This document shows, piece by piece, positions 1 through 9,476 of a stretch of DNA of 64,000 nt (position 1 is the first letter of the stretch; every line of letters begins with the position of its first letter). The stretch is from Haloferax litoreum (lineage in GTDB: Archaea > Halobacteriota > Halobacteria > Halobacteriales > Haloferacaceae). The notes under the pieces were generated by a model. It had not been told where the DNA came from. It worked only from the letters and a program-made list of their open reading frames with translations, and made no database searches. Position numbers and translations under genes: made by a program. The stretch is taken from the NCBI RefSeq assembly GCF_009674605.1, contig NZ_WKJO01000001.1, positions 1,736,001-1,800,000 of the forward strand. The letters are read 5' to 3'.

Positions 1-8
1 CCGAAGAC

Positions 9-878
9 TTAGAGGAAGTCTTCGATGTGGTCGGCGACTTCGTTCGGGGTGTCGCCGACGGGGACGCCCGCGTCGTTCAGGGCGTTGATTTTGGACTCTG
101 CCGTGCCGGTCCCGGACCCGGAGACGATAGCGCCGGCGTGACCCATGCGCTTGCCCGGCGGTGCCGTGCGGCCGGCGATGAAGCCAGCGACGGGCGTGTC
201 CATGTTCTCGGCGATGAACTTCGCCGCCTGCTCTTCGTCTTCGCCACCAATCTCACCGCACATGACGACGGCGTGCGTGTCGGGGTCGTTCTCGAACGCT
301 TCGAGGGCGTCGACGAACGACGTGCCGATGATTGGGTCGCCGCCGATACCGATGGCGGTGGTCTGACCGATGCCGCGCTCGGTCAGGTTCGAGACGACCT
401 GGTACGTGAGCGTACCGGAGCGCGAGACGAGACCGACGTTCCCCTCTTCGAAGATGTTGCCGGGGAGGATGCCGAGTTTGGCCTCGCCGGGCGTGATGAT
501 ACCCGGACAGTTGGGGCCGATGAGGCGCGTGTCGACTTCGGACAGGCGCTTGTTCACCTTGGCCATGTCCTGCGTCGGGACGCCCTCGGTGATGGCCACG
601 ACGAGGTCGAGGTCCGTGTCGAGTGCCTCGAAGATGGCGTCGCCAGCGAACGCCGGCGGGACGAACACGACAGACGCGTTTGCGTCTTCCTCTTCGACTG
701 CTTCGGAGACGGTGTCGTAGACGGGAACACCTTCGACTTCCTGCCCGCCCTTGCCGGGGACCGCACCGGCGACGACGTTCGTGCCGTACTCCATCATCTG
801 CTGGGTGTGGAAGCGGCCTTCCCCACCGGTGATACCCTGTACAACTACGCGCGTGTCGTCGTCGACGAAAATACTCAT
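9..878 (-). CDS. sucD: Succinyl-CoA synthetase (ADP-forming) alpha subunit
   Basis: Catalyses, with SucC, the reversible conversion of succinyl-CoA, ADP and phosphate to succinate, CoA and ATP in the TCA cycle; cytoplasmic. The 289-residue length is normal for the family. The N-terminal CoA-binding Rossmann segment begins [11 protein letters not shown] (about residues 11-21), and the phospho-histidine loop [13 protein letters not shown] lies near residue 245. The middle of the protein has the family segment [13 protein letters not shown]. The ATG overlaps the sucC stop codon (ATGA), so the two subunits are almost certainly translated together from one mRNA read leftwards. The stop is near the window edge, but the gene is complete. 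Very secure. Confidence 0.97.
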   Translation of the reverse strand: MSIFVDDDTRVVVQGITGGEGRFHTQQMMEYGTNVVAGAVPGKGGQEVEGVPVYDTVSEAVEEEDANASVVFVPPAFAGDAIFEALDTDLDLVVAITEGVPTQDMAKVNKRLSEVDTRLIGPNCPGIITPGEAKLGILPGNIFEEGNVGLVSRSGTLTYQVVSNLTERGIGQTTAIGIGGDPIIGTSFVDALEAFENDPDTHAVVMCGEIGGEDEEQAAKFIAENMDTPVAGFIAGRTAPPGKRMGHAGAIVSGSGTGTAESKINALNDAGVPVGDTPNEVADHIEDFL

Positions 879-2020
879 TGGGACACCTCCTGTGCGTTCT
901 CGACAGCACGCTGGACAGCGTCTTCCAGCGTCCCCTCGACCTGTACGAGTTCCGTGTTCAGAATCTCCATCCCCTCTTCGGCGTTCGTGCCTGCGAGGCG
1001 GACGACGACCGGTTTCGGAATCTCGTCGAAGCTCTCGAGTGCCTCGTTGATACCCTTGGCAACCTCGTCACCGCGGGTGATTCCGCCGAAGATGTTGAAG
1101 ACGACGGAGTCGACGTTCTCGTCGGAGAAGACCATGTCCAACGCGTTCGCCACGCGTTCGGCCTTCGCGCCGCCACCGATGTCGAGGAAGTTGGCGGGTG
1201 TGCCACCGAAGTAGTCCACGAGGTCGAGCGTCGTCATGACGAGACCGGCACCGTTGCCGATGATACCGACGTTGCCCGACAGACGGACGTAGTCGAAGCC
1301 GTATTCGCCAGCCTTGGCTTCGAGTTCGTCCTCGTAGGAGTCTTCTTCCATCGCCGCGAGGTCCTCGTGGCGGAAGAGTGCGTCGTCGTCGATGTTCATG
1401 ACGGCGTCCGCAGCGACGACGTCGCGGTCCGACGTGATCATGACCGGGTTGATTTCGATGTCGGACGCGTCGTTGGCCTCGTAGAGGTCGTAGAGCGTCG
1501 AGAGGAACGAGGCGACGTCGAAGGCCACGTCACGTGGGATGCCCGCGTCGAAGACGAGTTTGCGGGCTTGATACGGGTGCAGACCGAACGCGGGGTCGAC
1601 GTGTTCGCGTGCGATTGCGTCGGGGTTCTCCTCGGCGACTTCCTCGATGTTGACGCCACCTTCGGTCGAGACCATCGCGACGGGCTTGCCCGCGCTCCGG
1701 TCCATCGTGACACCGACGTAGAGTTCGTTCTCGAAGTCGACGCCCGCTTCGACGAGCACCTGCTCGACGGTGTAGCCCTTGAGGTCCATCCCGAGGATGT
1801 CCTCTGCGGCCTGCCGGGCCTCGTCTTCGTCCATGGCGATCTTGATACCGCCGGCCTTGCCACGCCCACCGACGTGAACTTGCGCTTTGATAGCCGCGGG
1901 GTATCCGATGTCCTCGACCGCCTCCATGACCTCGTCTACAGACGACGCGAGACGGGACTCTGGGACCGGAATCCCTGCCTCTGCGAAGATATTCTTCGCC
2001 TGGTATTCGTGAAGCTTCAT
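875..2020 (-). CDS. sucC: Succinyl-CoA synthetase beta subunit
   Basis: Nucleotide-binding subunit of succinyl-CoA synthetase, with an ATP-grasp N-terminal half and a ligase-CoA C-terminal half. The canonical start [12 protein letters not shown] is seen at 2020; [17 protein letters not shown] (about residues 40-56) is the ATP-grasp lysine loop, and [11 protein letters not shown] plus FLDIGGGAK mark the CoA-ligase domain. The product is 381 aa. A second in-frame ATG two codons upstream (2026) lies 26 bases from the centre of a TATA box at 2049-2055, so a leaderless mRNA could begin at 2026 and add two residues. First gene of the sucC-sucD operon, overlapping sucD by four bases. Confidence 0.97.
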   Translation of the reverse strand: MKLHEYQAKNIFAEAGIPVPESRLASSVDEVMEAVEDIGYPAAIKAQVHVGGRGKAGGIKIAMDEDEARQAAEDILGMDLKGYTVEQVLVEAGVDFENELYVGVTMDRSAGKPVAMVSTEGGVNIEEVAEENPDAIAREHVDPAFGLHPYQARKLVFDAGIPRDVAFDVASFLSTLYDLYEANDASDIEINPVMITSDRDVVAADAVMNIDDDALFRHEDLAAMEEDSYEDELEAKAGEYGFDYVRLSGNVGIIGNGAGLVMTTLDLVDYFGGTPANFLDIGGGAKAERVANALDMVFSDENVDSVVFNIFGGITRGDEVAKGINEALESFDEIPKPVVVRLAGTNAEEGMEILNTELVQVEGTLEDAVQRAVENAQEVSQ

Positions 2021-2026
2021 TACCAT

Positions 2027-2339
2027 GCGTGGGAGGGGAAGGCACGCGCTTAAATCCCATCCATCTCGTTCAGTATTGTCTCGGAAAATTACGGGACGCG
2101 GGTTTACTCGGTGGTCGAATAATACTTTCATTCGGCCGATGGAATTCGGGTGACAACGGTGTTCGGCTGCCGTCGCTCGGACGGCGTGGTGTCACAGACG
2201 GGTCTCTCACACGCGAACTCACATCTCTCGACCCGTCTCCGAGCGTGAAGTGTGCCCACCAGTAGTGTCTCCGAATCGTACAGTCTCGATTACCCGCATC
2301 TACCGGTGTGTGTTTGTCACTCAAGGACGTACTCGGCGT
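2027..2339. promoter_or_regulatory. Intergenic region holding the sucCD promoter
   Basis: About 310 bases without a gene, between divergent genes. On the minus strand, the TATA-like TTTAAG (2049-2055) sits 26 bases before the upper sucC ATG. A second AT-rich patch (about 2116-2131) could be an upstream element or a promoter of the rightward gene. No convincing TATA was found at the right distance from 2340. No RNA gene or clear palindrome was recognised here. Confidence 0.55.
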
Positions 2340-2624
2340 ATGGGAACCGAGACAAACGAACGCCGCCACACTGGAGGGTTCGGTTGGGCCCTCGGCATGG
2401 TCCTCGGTCTCTCGTTCGGCGTCGCCGCTTGGTGGATGACGGGGCAGATAACGATGCTCCTCGTCATCTTCGTGGCGACTGGGACCGCATTAGGGTTCGC
2501 GCTCGAACGGTCTCTGCACCCCGCGCCGCTCACACCCCGCCAACGACGCATCCTGTTGGTCCTCCTGACGTTCGGTGTCGTCGCCGGTGTCCTCGCCTTC
2601 CTCGCTGGGGCAGGACTTCGGTGA
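2340..2624 (+). CDS. Small two-helix membrane protein
   Basis: A 94-residue protein of unknown function. It begins with a polar stretch (MGTETNERRHTGGFG), then has two hydrophobic segments at about residues 15-55, the second rich in Val/Ile (MLLVIFVATGTALGFAL), a charged RQRR loop and a final helix (ILLVLLTFGVVAGVLAFLAGAGL). It resembles other short haloarchaeal membrane proteins without a named family. The start is placed at the ATG of MGTETNE because residues further upstream do not look like protein. Coding is supported by GC-rich third positions and typical helix spacing. It stands alone between sucC (divergent) and the quinone oxidoreductase. Confidence 0.7.
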   Translation: MGTETNERRHTGGFGWALGMVLGLSFGVAAWWMTGQITMLLVIFVATGTALGFALERSLHPAPLTPRQRRILLVLLTFGVVAGVLAFLAGAGLR

Positions 2625-2796
2625 GTCACCGCACACTCGCCCTCCAGTGAAGCACGCCGCCTCTGGCACTAGTAGCGATAGCGCTCCACGTGACACGGAC
2701 AGTGATACCTCGCTCAGCGAGTCGTCACGAATGCGAACACCCCCGTATCTGGCCGGGGTGTCCGATTTTATCACGAATGAGGACACACATCTCGCC

Positions 2797-3762
2797 ATGC
2801 GCGCTGTCAGATTCCACGAACACGGTGGACGCGACGTACTTCAGGTAGACGACATCGACACGCCCGAACCGGCGGCAGACGAGGTGCTCGTCGAGGTTGC
2901 CGCGGCGGGCGTCAACCCGGTGGACACCTACTTCCGCGAAGGGTCGTACCAACCGTTCGCGATGCCGATGATTCCCGGCGTCGACGTTGCCGGCGAAGTC
3001 GCGGCGGTCGGTGCCGACGTGACCGGATTCGAGGAAGGCGACGCAGTCGTCGGCACCGGTATCGGGAAGGACCACTACGGTGGATACGCCGAGTTTGCCG
3101 CCGTTCCGACCGACCGCCTCGCAGTCCTCCCAGAAGGAGTGGACCTCGTCGCGGCCGGCGGTGCGGGCGTCGCCGGCGTCACCGCGTGGCGAGCACTCGT
3201 CGACCACGGCGAGATGCAACTCGGAGACACCGTCCTCATCCACGGCGGGTCCGGCGGCGTCGGTCACGCGGCGGTTCAACTCGCCGCCGCGGCGGGTGCC
3301 CACGTCATCGCGACTGCGGCCCCTGAATACCACGACCGAGTGTCCGAACTCGGCGCTGACGTCGTCCTCGACTACGACCGCGACGACCTCGCAGACGCCG
3401 TCGTCGACGCGGCGAAGGGCGACGGCGTCGACTTGACACTCGACCACCGTCTCGACGACTACCTGCAGTTCGACGCCGACGTGGCGACGACCGGCGGCCG
3501 CGTCGTCGGCATCGGCGAGAACGACCCGCAGGTCGGCTTCGACCTCTCGTCGTCGGCCCGCGGCAAGGACCTCCAGATTACGATGATGAGCATGTTCAAC
3601 ACGCCGGAACTCGCCGCGCCACTGCGCGAACTCGCCGGACAGATGGGCGCTGACGAGTTCGAAATCGACGTGGCACGAACCTACGGCCTCGACGAGGCGG
3701 CCGAGGCCCAGCGAGCAGTCATGGAAGACAGTTTCCTCGGCAAACTCGTCATCACGCCCTGA
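2797..3762 (+). CDS. NADPH:quinone oxidoreductase, zeta-crystallin-like (MDR family)
   Basis: Zinc-free medium-chain dehydrogenase/reductase of the quinone oxidoreductase type, expected to reduce quinones or enones with NADPH in the cytoplasm. The N-terminal GroES-like domain (about residues 1-120) begins MRAVRFHEHGG and contains GVNPVDTYFREG. The Rossmann motif VLIHGGSGGVGHAAVQLA is near residue 150. No structural-zinc cysteine cluster is visible, consistent with the zeta-crystallin branch. The 321-residue length is normal. The start was chosen at MRAVRF, the conserved N-terminus; an upstream in-frame extension is of poor quality. Monocistronic by its context. The physiological substrate cannot be read from sequence. 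Confidence 0.9.
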   Translation: MRAVRFHEHGGRDVLQVDDIDTPEPAADEVLVEVAAAGVNPVDTYFREGSYQPFAMPMIPGVDVAGEVAAVGADVTGFEEGDAVVGTGIGKDHYGGYAEFAAVPTDRLAVLPEGVDLVAAGGAGVAGVTAWRALVDHGEMQLGDTVLIHGGSGGVGHAAVQLAAAAGAHVIATAAPEYHDRVSELGADVVLDYDRDDLADAVVDAAKGDGVDLTLDHRLDDYLQFDADVATTGGRVVGIGENDPQVGFDLSSSARGKDLQITMMSMFNTPELAAPLRELAGQMGADEFEIDVARTYGLDEAAEAQRAVMEDSFLGKLVITP

Positions 3763-3855
3763 CCACACTCGGACTGCGGTTTTCTGTCTCAGACATCGAC
3801 CAGCGGTTGCACGGCCACGACCAAATTATGGGCCTCGCTCACGTAGGACACGGAC

Positions 3856-4563
3856 ATGGACGTGAACTACGACTTCGATGGAACAGTCGCACTGGTCACT
3901 GGCGCGAGCGGTGCCCTCGGCGGCGCTGTCGCCCGTGCCTTCCACGATGCCGGTGCATCTGTCGCGGCCGCGGACGTGGTCGCTCCCGACGACGATGACG
4001 GCTTCTTCGACTCCGAAGGCGTCCGCTTCTACGAGGGCGACTTCACCGACGAGGACGAGGTGGCCCGCGTCGTCGACGCCGTCACCTCGGACTTCGGGCG
4101 ACTCGACTACCTCGCCAACATCGCGGGGACGTGGCGCGGTGGGACACCTATCGACGAGACGGAGGCGGGGACGTTCGACTTCCTCTTCGACGTGAACCTG
4201 AAGACGATGTTCCTCGCGTCGAAGCACGCGATTCCACACCTCGAAGAGACGCACGGGGCTATCGTGAGCGTCTCTGCTCGCTCCTCACTCGAAGGTGGGA
4301 ACGGTGACGGCATCTACCGGGCGTCGAAGGCCGGCGTTCGCCTCCTCACGGAGACGATAGCGAAGGAGAACCTCGGTGTCGTCCGCGCGAACGCGGTGAT
4401 GCCGAGCGTCATCGACACGGCGATGAACCGCGAGATGATGCCCGATGCCGACTTCGACGCGTGGGTAAAACCAGACGAGATTGCGAGCATGGTGTTGTTC
4501 CTCTGTTCAGATGCGTCGTCGTCGACGAGTGGGGCCGCGGTTCCGGTCTACGGAGAGGCGTGA
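3856..4563 (+). CDS. Short-chain dehydrogenase/reductase
   Basis: Classical SDR oxidoreductase, 235 aa. The cofactor loop LVTGASGALGGAVARAF (TGxxxGxG) is at about residues 12-28, the structural ANIAG follows at about residue 90, and the catalytic Ser and YRASK (Tyr-x3-Lys) lie near residues 137-157. An Asp after the second beta strand (AADVVAPDD) suggests a preference for NAD(H). The TATA-like AAATTATG (about 3822-3829) lies close to 30 bases before the ATG, so the message is likely leaderless. Substrate unknown. It shares its strand with the quinone reductase but has its own promoter. Confidence 0.9.
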   Translation: MDVNYDFDGTVALVTGASGALGGAVARAFHDAGASVAAADVVAPDDDDGFFDSEGVRFYEGDFTDEDEVARVVDAVTSDFGRLDYLANIAGTWRGGTPIDETEAGTFDFLFDVNLKTMFLASKHAIPHLEETHGAIVSVSARSSLEGGNGDGIYRASKAGVRLLTETIAKENLGVVRANAVMPSVIDTAMNREMMPDADFDAWVKPDEIASMVLFLCSDASSSTSGAAVPVYGEA

Positions 4564-4758
4564 TAGCACGTTCCGTGATACATTATTCCACACTCTCGCG
4601 CACGAATTATTTCACCCCGAGTGAGCCATTCACGAACACGACACACGTTAGAATTTAGAAGGGAATTTTCCCCGATATTCGGACGAACGTCTTTCCATAT
4701 ATAATCGGTTGGAGAATTATGTCGATTTTTCCTCCGATATGCGACGGCATACCGCGTC

Positions 4759-4766
4759 ATTTATCA
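4759..4766 (+). promoter_or_regulatory. TATA box of the first SNF-family transporter
   Basis: The AT-rich ATTTATCA is centred about 32 bases before the ATG at 4795, inside an unusually AT-rich 230-base gap. That gap also holds a stronger-looking CATATATAATC at about 4695-4705, which could drive an alternative, longer leader. Confidence 0.55.
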
Positions 4767-4794
4767 CACCCACATCGGCAACAGGGTGGTAGAT

Positions 4795-6132
4795 ATGAGC
4801 GAACGTGAAACATGGGCAAGCAGGGCAGGATTCATCCTCGCCGCTGTCGGGAGTGCCGTCGGCCTCGGGAACATCTGGCAGTTCCCGTTCAAGACCGCAC
4901 AGTTCGGCGGCGCGTCGTTCCTGATTGTCTACCTCGTCGCCGCACTCGGCATCGGCCTCCCGGCCATCCTCGCCGAGTTCATCATCGGACGCAAGACTAA
5001 CCTCAACACCATCGACGCCTTCGAGAAACTCGGGCACAAGAACTGGCGCATCGTCGGTGCCCTCGGCCTCTTCACCGGATTCTGGATTCTCTCGTACTAC
5101 AGTGTCGTCGGCGGGTGGGTGCTCCGCTACATCGGCGGGAGCCTCACTGGCGCGTACTTCGGTGCGCCCGCCGAGTACTTCGGACAGATTTCGGCCGGCA
5201 TGGACGCTCTCGTGCTCCACGCTGTCTTCATGGCACTCGTCGTCGGCATCGTCGCCGCGGGCATCGAAGACGGCATCGAGAAGGCGACGAAACTGATGGT
5301 TCCGAGTATCGTCGTCATCCTCGGCGCACTCGCCGTCTTCGCCTTCACGCTTCCCGGCGCGTCCGCAGGGTACGCGTACTTCCTCTCGCCTGACTTCGAC
5401 GCACTCGCCGCGAACTTCACCGACATCGTGCCGTTCGCCGTCGGCCAGGCGTTCTTCTCGCTCTCGATTGGGATGGGAGCGATGATTACCTACGCCTCCT
5501 ACATCGACGGTGACCAGAGCCTGTTCGGTGACGGTATCACCATCGTCTTCCTGAACAGTTTCGTCGGCATCCTCGCTGGTCTCGTCGTCCTTCCGCTCTT
5601 GTTCGCACAGGGTATCGACCCCAACACGAGCGGTGCGGGCGCGGTGTTCATCAGCGTCGCCGGCGCGTTCGGAAACCTCCCCGCTGGACAACTCATCGGT
5701 GTCGTCTTCTTCGGCGTCGTGCTCATCGCGGCGCTCTCGTCTGCGATTAGCCTCCTCGAAGTCGTCGTCTCGTGGGTCATCGACAACTACGACGTGTCCC
5801 GTCCGCAGGTGGCCGTCACTCTCGGCGGAATCATCTTCCTCCTCGGCGTCCCGTCGGCCATCGACACGGCGTGGCTCGGCTGGTTCGACACGCTCGCGTA
5901 CAAGTTCTTCCTGCCGGTCGGTGTGCTCGGTATCCTCATCTTCGTGGCGTGGGTCTACGGCGCACCCGCAATCGACGAACTCATGAAGGGCAGTGGCCTC
6001 GGCGACGGCGTCGGCCTGACGTGGCTCTGGCTCGCGCGGACGCTCGTCATCGTGGGCGTCGTCGTCACGCTTGCACTGGGCCTCCAGACCCTGTTCCTCG
6101 GCCCGAACCCGGCTATCATCCCGCCGCTGTAA
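4795..6132 (+). CDS. Sodium-dependent transporter, SNF/NSS family (paralogue 1)
   Basis: LeuT-fold Na+/solute symporter of the cytoplasmic membrane, 445 aa with about 11-12 hydrophobic segments. The first helix carries the family signature AVGLGNIWQFPF (about residues 19-30), which forms the sodium and substrate site. Helix 6 has the usual glycine-rich interruption (ALSIGMG-like, here SLSIGMGAMITYAS). A GTG three codons upstream is in frame, but MSERETWASR matches the start of the neighbouring paralogue. Amino acids are the usual substrates of the family. The tandem second copy at 6328 suggests duplication followed by specialisation. Each gene has its own AT-rich upstream region. Confidence 0.92.
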   Translation: MSERETWASRAGFILAAVGSAVGLGNIWQFPFKTAQFGGASFLIVYLVAALGIGLPAILAEFIIGRKTNLNTIDAFEKLGHKNWRIVGALGLFTGFWILSYYSVVGGWVLRYIGGSLTGAYFGAPAEYFGQISAGMDALVLHAVFMALVVGIVAAGIEDGIEKATKLMVPSIVVILGALAVFAFTLPGASAGYAYFLSPDFDALAANFTDIVPFAVGQAFFSLSIGMGAMITYASYIDGDQSLFGDGITIVFLNSFVGILAGLVVLPLLFAQGIDPNTSGAGAVFISVAGAFGNLPAGQLIGVVFFGVVLIAALSSAISLLEVVVSWVIDNYDVSRPQVAVTLGGIIFLLGVPSAIDTAWLGWFDTLAYKFFLPVGVLGILIFVAWVYGAPAIDELMKGSGLGDGVGLTWLWLARTLVIVGVVVTLALGLQTLFLGPNPAIIPPL

Positions 6133-6327
6133 CGCGGGAGCAAACCGCCGTTCCGCGGCAGAAACAATCCACTTTTTTGAGCAGTTACGAATCGTAGGTG
6201 GTTATGCATATTTCCCGACCAATCGACAGCGAATTTCGCATTTGTGGCCGGTAGAACCGTTAAATTTCTGCGATGACGTTTCTTCGGTTCGAAAGCCATT
6301 TTAGGGGCGGACTGACAATGAGTCTCA

Positions 6328-7746
6328 ATGGCACGAGAAACATGGGCAACACGGCTTGGATTCATCCTCGCCGCTGTCGGCAGCGCCGTTGGCCTCGGGA
6401 ACATCTGGCGGTTCCCGTGGCAGACCGCAGAAAACGGCGGGAGCGCGTTCCTCGTCGTGTACCTCGGAATCGTCCTCCTCGTCGGCGTCCCCGGACTCCT
6501 CGGTGAGTTCGTCATCGGCCGGCGAGCGAAGAAATCGCCGGTCGGGGCGCTCCGTGACCTCTCTGGGTCGAAGAAGTGGGGCATCGTCGGCGCGTTTTCA
6601 GTCATCACGGGCATCTCGCTGTTGTCGTTCTACAGCGTCGTCGGCGGGTGGATTCTCCGCTATCTCCTCGAAAGCGGTGCGTCCATCGTCTCCGGGAATC
6701 CCGCGTACTTCGCCAACCCCGGCCAGTACTTCGGTGGCGTCTCCGCCGGCGTGGACGCCGCTGTCTACCACCTCCTGTTCCTCGGACTGACCGCTCTCAT
6801 CGTGTTTGGAGGCGTCCGCAAAGGCATCGAACTCGGCACCAAAGTGATGATGCCCGCTGTCCTCGTCCTCCTCGTCGGCCTCGCGGCGTGGGCCGCGACG
6901 CAACCCAACGCGGCGGCCGGATACGCCTTCTTCCTCCGATTCGACCCGTCGGTTCTCTCTGAGAACTTCTTCGCCATCCTCGGCCCCGCCGCCGGACAGG
7001 CGCTCTTTACGCTCTCGCTCGGTGCGGGTACGATGATTACCTACTCGTCCTACCTCGACGAGGACCGGTCGCTCCCCTTCGACGGGTCGGCCATCGCCGT
7101 CCTCAACACGAGCGTCGGTGTCATCACCGGCCTCGTCGTCTTCCCGCTCCTGTTCTCGCAGGGCATCAACCCCACCGAGACCGGAACCGGCCCCGGTGCG
7201 CTGTTCGTCGGCCTCGCGGGCGCGTTCTCGCAACTGCCTGCCGGCACGCTCATCGCCACGGCGTTCTTCGCCGTCGTGACGCTCGCGGCACTGTCGAGTT
7301 CCATCAGCATGCTGGAGATTCCGGTCGCGTTCCTCGTCGACGAGTACGACATCTCGCGCAAGCAGGCGGTCCTCGGCATGACCGGCCTCGTCGCCGTGAC
7401 GGGTACCGTGTGTGCGTTCAACCCCAGTATCTTCGGATTCGTCGCGGGCACGCTCGTCAACGTCCTCCTGACCGCTGGTCTCGCGGCGTTCCTCCTGTTC
7501 GTCGGATGGGTCATGGGCCGCGACGCAGTCGACGAGTTCACCGCGGGTGGCGGGGCCGTCGCGAAGGCCCTCGGCACGCCGTGGCTCTTCGGTGCCGGTG
7601 TCGTCCTCCCGCTGTTCCTCGTCTTCACGCTCTTGACGCACTTCGGCGTGGACGCGAGTCTCGGCTTCTGGCCGACTGTCGGCATCTCGGTGCTCGCGAG
7701 TGCCGCCGCGTTCGTCGGCCTGCGACGACCCAACTCGGTCGTCTAG
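6328..7746 (+). CDS. Sodium-dependent transporter, SNF/NSS family (paralogue 2)
   Basis: Second NSS-type Na+ symporter, 472 aa, clearly homologous to the gene just upstream: MARETWATRLGF against MSERETWASRAGF, then AVGLGNIWRFPW in helix 1. Helix 6 reads LSLGAGTMITYSSY. Substitutions around the substrate pocket (QFPF in the first copy, RFPW here) suggest a different substrate, but this is inference. The TATA-like ATTTTAGG at 6298-6305 is 27 bases before the ATG, indicating separate leaderless transcription. A T-run at 6173-6178 after a GC-rich inverted repeat could terminate the first copy. Confidence 0.92.
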   Translation: MARETWATRLGFILAAVGSAVGLGNIWRFPWQTAENGGSAFLVVYLGIVLLVGVPGLLGEFVIGRRAKKSPVGALRDLSGSKKWGIVGAFSVITGISLLSFYSVVGGWILRYLLESGASIVSGNPAYFANPGQYFGGVSAGVDAAVYHLLFLGLTALIVFGGVRKGIELGTKVMMPAVLVLLVGLAAWAATQPNAAAGYAFFLRFDPSVLSENFFAILGPAAGQALFTLSLGAGTMITYSSYLDEDRSLPFDGSAIAVLNTSVGVITGLVVFPLLFSQGINPTETGTGPGALFVGLAGAFSQLPAGTLIATAFFAVVTLAALSSSISMLEIPVAFLVDEYDISRKQAVLGMTGLVAVTGTVCAFNPSIFGFVAGTLVNVLLTAGLAAFLLFVGWVMGRDAVDEFTAGGGAVAKALGTPWLFGAGVVLPLFLVFTLLTHFGVDASLGFWPTVGISVLASAAAFVGLRRPNSVV

Positions 7747-7832
7747 GTCGCGTTCGGGTTCTCTTTCTGCCGCCGCATCGACGCAGTCTGCCGATTCCAC
7801 CGCGTGATTTGTGATGAACGTTCGACCCATTA

Positions 7833-7848
7833 TTCGACAGTTGTCGAA
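7833..7848. promoter_or_regulatory. Palindrome upstream of pccB, candidate operator
   Basis: TTCGACAGTTGTCGAA has two perfect 7-base arms around a GT centre. It lies 58 bases before the leader mini-ORF and 78 before pccB, in the only non-coding gap upstream of the carboxylase genes. Its size and symmetry fit a dimeric regulator site. No regulator gene is adjacent, so function is inferred. Confidence 0.4.
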
Positions 7849-7905
7849 GTAAGGGTTGCCGGATTGCGGAACTCCTTTGACCCCAGACTACGCACCGACG
7901 TTCCA

Positions 7906-7929
7906 ATGAGCGAAGGTGGTCTGGCATGA
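7906..7929 (+). CDS. Possible seven-codon leader ORF coupled to pccB
   Basis: ATG followed by six sense codons (MSEGGLA) and a TGA whose bases overlap the pccB ATG (ATGA). The same overlap joins pccB to pccX. It may let ribosomes reinitiate at pccB or act as a short leader. Alternatively it is chance, since GGTGGT within it can serve as pccB's ribosome-binding site. No homology can be claimed for a peptide this short. Confidence 0.3.
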   Translation: MSEGGLA

Positions 7930-9476
7930 CGATGGAAGACCGGATCGACGAACTCCGTGAGAAACGCGAAGAAGCACTCAAGGGCGGCGGTGAGGACCGA
8001 ATCGCCTCCCAGCACGACAAGGGCAAGATGACCGCCCGCGAACGCGTCGATTACTTCCTCGACGACGGCACGTTCCAGGAGTTCGACCAGTTCCGCACGC
8101 ACCGAAACCACAAGTTCGGCATGGAAGAGTCGAAACTCCCCGGTGACGGCGTCGTCACTGGGTACGGCGAAGTCGACGGGCGAACCGTCTTCGTCTTCGC
8201 CCACGACTTCACCGTCTTCGGCGGGTCGCTCGGCGAAGTCTTCGCCGAGAAGGTCTGCAAGGTGATGGACAAGGCGATGGAAGTCGGTGCACCCGTCGTC
8301 GGGTTGAACGACTCCGCCGGCGCGCGCATCCAAGAGGGCGTCCAGTCGCTCGGCGGGTTCGGCGAAATCTTCCGCCGCAACACCGAAGCGTCGGGCGTCA
8401 TTCCGCAGATTTCCGCTATCATGGGTCCCTGTGCCGGCGGTGCGGTCTACTCCCCGGCGCTGACGGACTTCACGTTCATGGTCCGCGACACCAGTCACAT
8501 GTTCATCACCGGCCCGGACGTCATCAAGACGGTCACGGGCGAGGAGGTCACTTTCGACGAACTCGGCGGTGCGACCACCCACACCTCGACGAGCGGCGTC
8601 GCGCACTTCGCGACGGACACCGAAGAGCAGGCACTCGACGACATCCGCCACCTCCTCTCGTACCTCCCGCAGAACAACGTCGAGGACCCGCCCCGCGTCG
8701 AACCGTGGGACGACCCGGACCGCGTCGACGACCACCTCGCCGAAGTCGTCCCCGACCAACCGCGAAAACCGTACGACATCCACGACGTGCTCGGTGGCGT
8801 CCTCGACGAAGGCTCGTTCTTCGAGGTGCAAGAAGACTTCGCGAAGAACATCGTCGTCGGCTTTGGCCGCCTCGACGGCCACTCGGTCGGTCTCGTCGCG
8901 AACCAACCCCGCGTGAACGCCGGCACCCTCGACATCGAGTCGTCCGAGAAGGCCGCGCGGTTCATCCGGATGTGTGACTCCTTCAACGTCCCCATCCTGA
9001 CGTTCGTGGACGTGCCCGGGTTCCTCCCCGGTACCGACCAGGAACACAACGGTATCATCCGTCACGGCGCGAAACTCCTGTACGCCTACTCCGAGGCGAC
9101 GGTGCCCCTGATGACAGTCATCACGCGCAAAGCCTACGGCGGTGCCTACGACGTCATGGCCTCGAAACACCTCGGTGCCGACGTGAACTACGCGTGGCCG
9201 ACGGCAGAGATTGCAGTCATGGGCCCGCAAGGCGCGGTCAACATCCTCTACCGAGAAGAACTGGCGGCGGCCGACGACCCCGACGCTCGCCGCGACGAAC
9301 TCATCGAGGAGTACCGCGAAGAGTTCGCGAACCCGTACACTGCCGCCGACCGTGGGTTCGTGGACGACGTCATCGAACCCGGCGAGACGCGCAAGCGACT
9401 CATCGCGGACCTCCGCATGCTGAAGTCCAAGCGCAAGTCCCAACCGGACAAGAAGCACGGGAACATCCCGCTATGA
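7926..9476 (+). CDS. pccB: Propionyl-CoA carboxylase carboxyltransferase (beta) subunit
   Basis: Transfers the carboxyl group from carboxybiotin on PccA to an acyl-CoA, most likely propionyl-CoA (giving methylmalonyl-CoA), possibly also acetyl-CoA. It is 516 aa with two crotonase-like lobes. Visible family segments are [17 protein letters not shown] near residue 40, [17 protein letters not shown] near 125, and [18 protein letters not shown] with [11 protein letters not shown] in the C-terminal lobe. The gene is immediately followed, with ATGA overlap, by the small pccX gene; pccA lies 12 kb away at 21166-22965. This split arrangement with PccX matches what is known of Haloferax PCC, which supplies precursor for propionate assimilation and PHBV-type polymers in some species. 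Confidence 0.94.
   Translation: MTMEDRIDELREKREEALKGGGEDRIASQHDKGKMTARERVDYFLDDGTFQEFDQFRTHRNHKFGMEESKLPGDGVVTGYGEVDGRTVFVFAHDFTVFGGSLGEVFAEKVCKVMDKAMEVGAPVVGLNDSAGARIQEGVQSLGGFGEIFRRNTEASGVIPQISAIMGPCAGGAVYSPALTDFTFMVRDTSHMFITGPDVIKTVTGEEVTFDELGGATTHTSTSGVAHFATDTEEQALDDIRHLLSYLPQNNVEDPPRVEPWDDPDRVDDHLAEVVPDQPRKPYDIHDVLGGVLDEGSFFEVQEDFAKNIVVGFGRLDGHSVGLVANQPRVNAGTLDIESSEKAARFIRMCDSFNVPILTFVDVPGFLPGTDQEHNGIIRHGAKLLYAYSEATVPLMTVITRKAYGGAYDVMASKHLGADVNYAWPTAEIAVMGPQGAVNILYREELAAADDPDARRDELIEEYREEFANPYTAADRGFVDDVIEPGETRKRLIADLRMLKSKRKSQPDKKHGNIPL

Noticed and set aside
878-2053. Long open frame antisense to sucC
   Set aside because: Composition (valine, aspartate and arginine runs) is that of a reverse-strand shadow; sucC has all the family motifs.
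7830-9458. A 542-codon open frame antisense to pccB
   Set aside because: It mirrors the GC-rich third positions of pccB. Its product is Asp/Glu/Arg/Val-rich without domains, and pccB itself is unambiguous.
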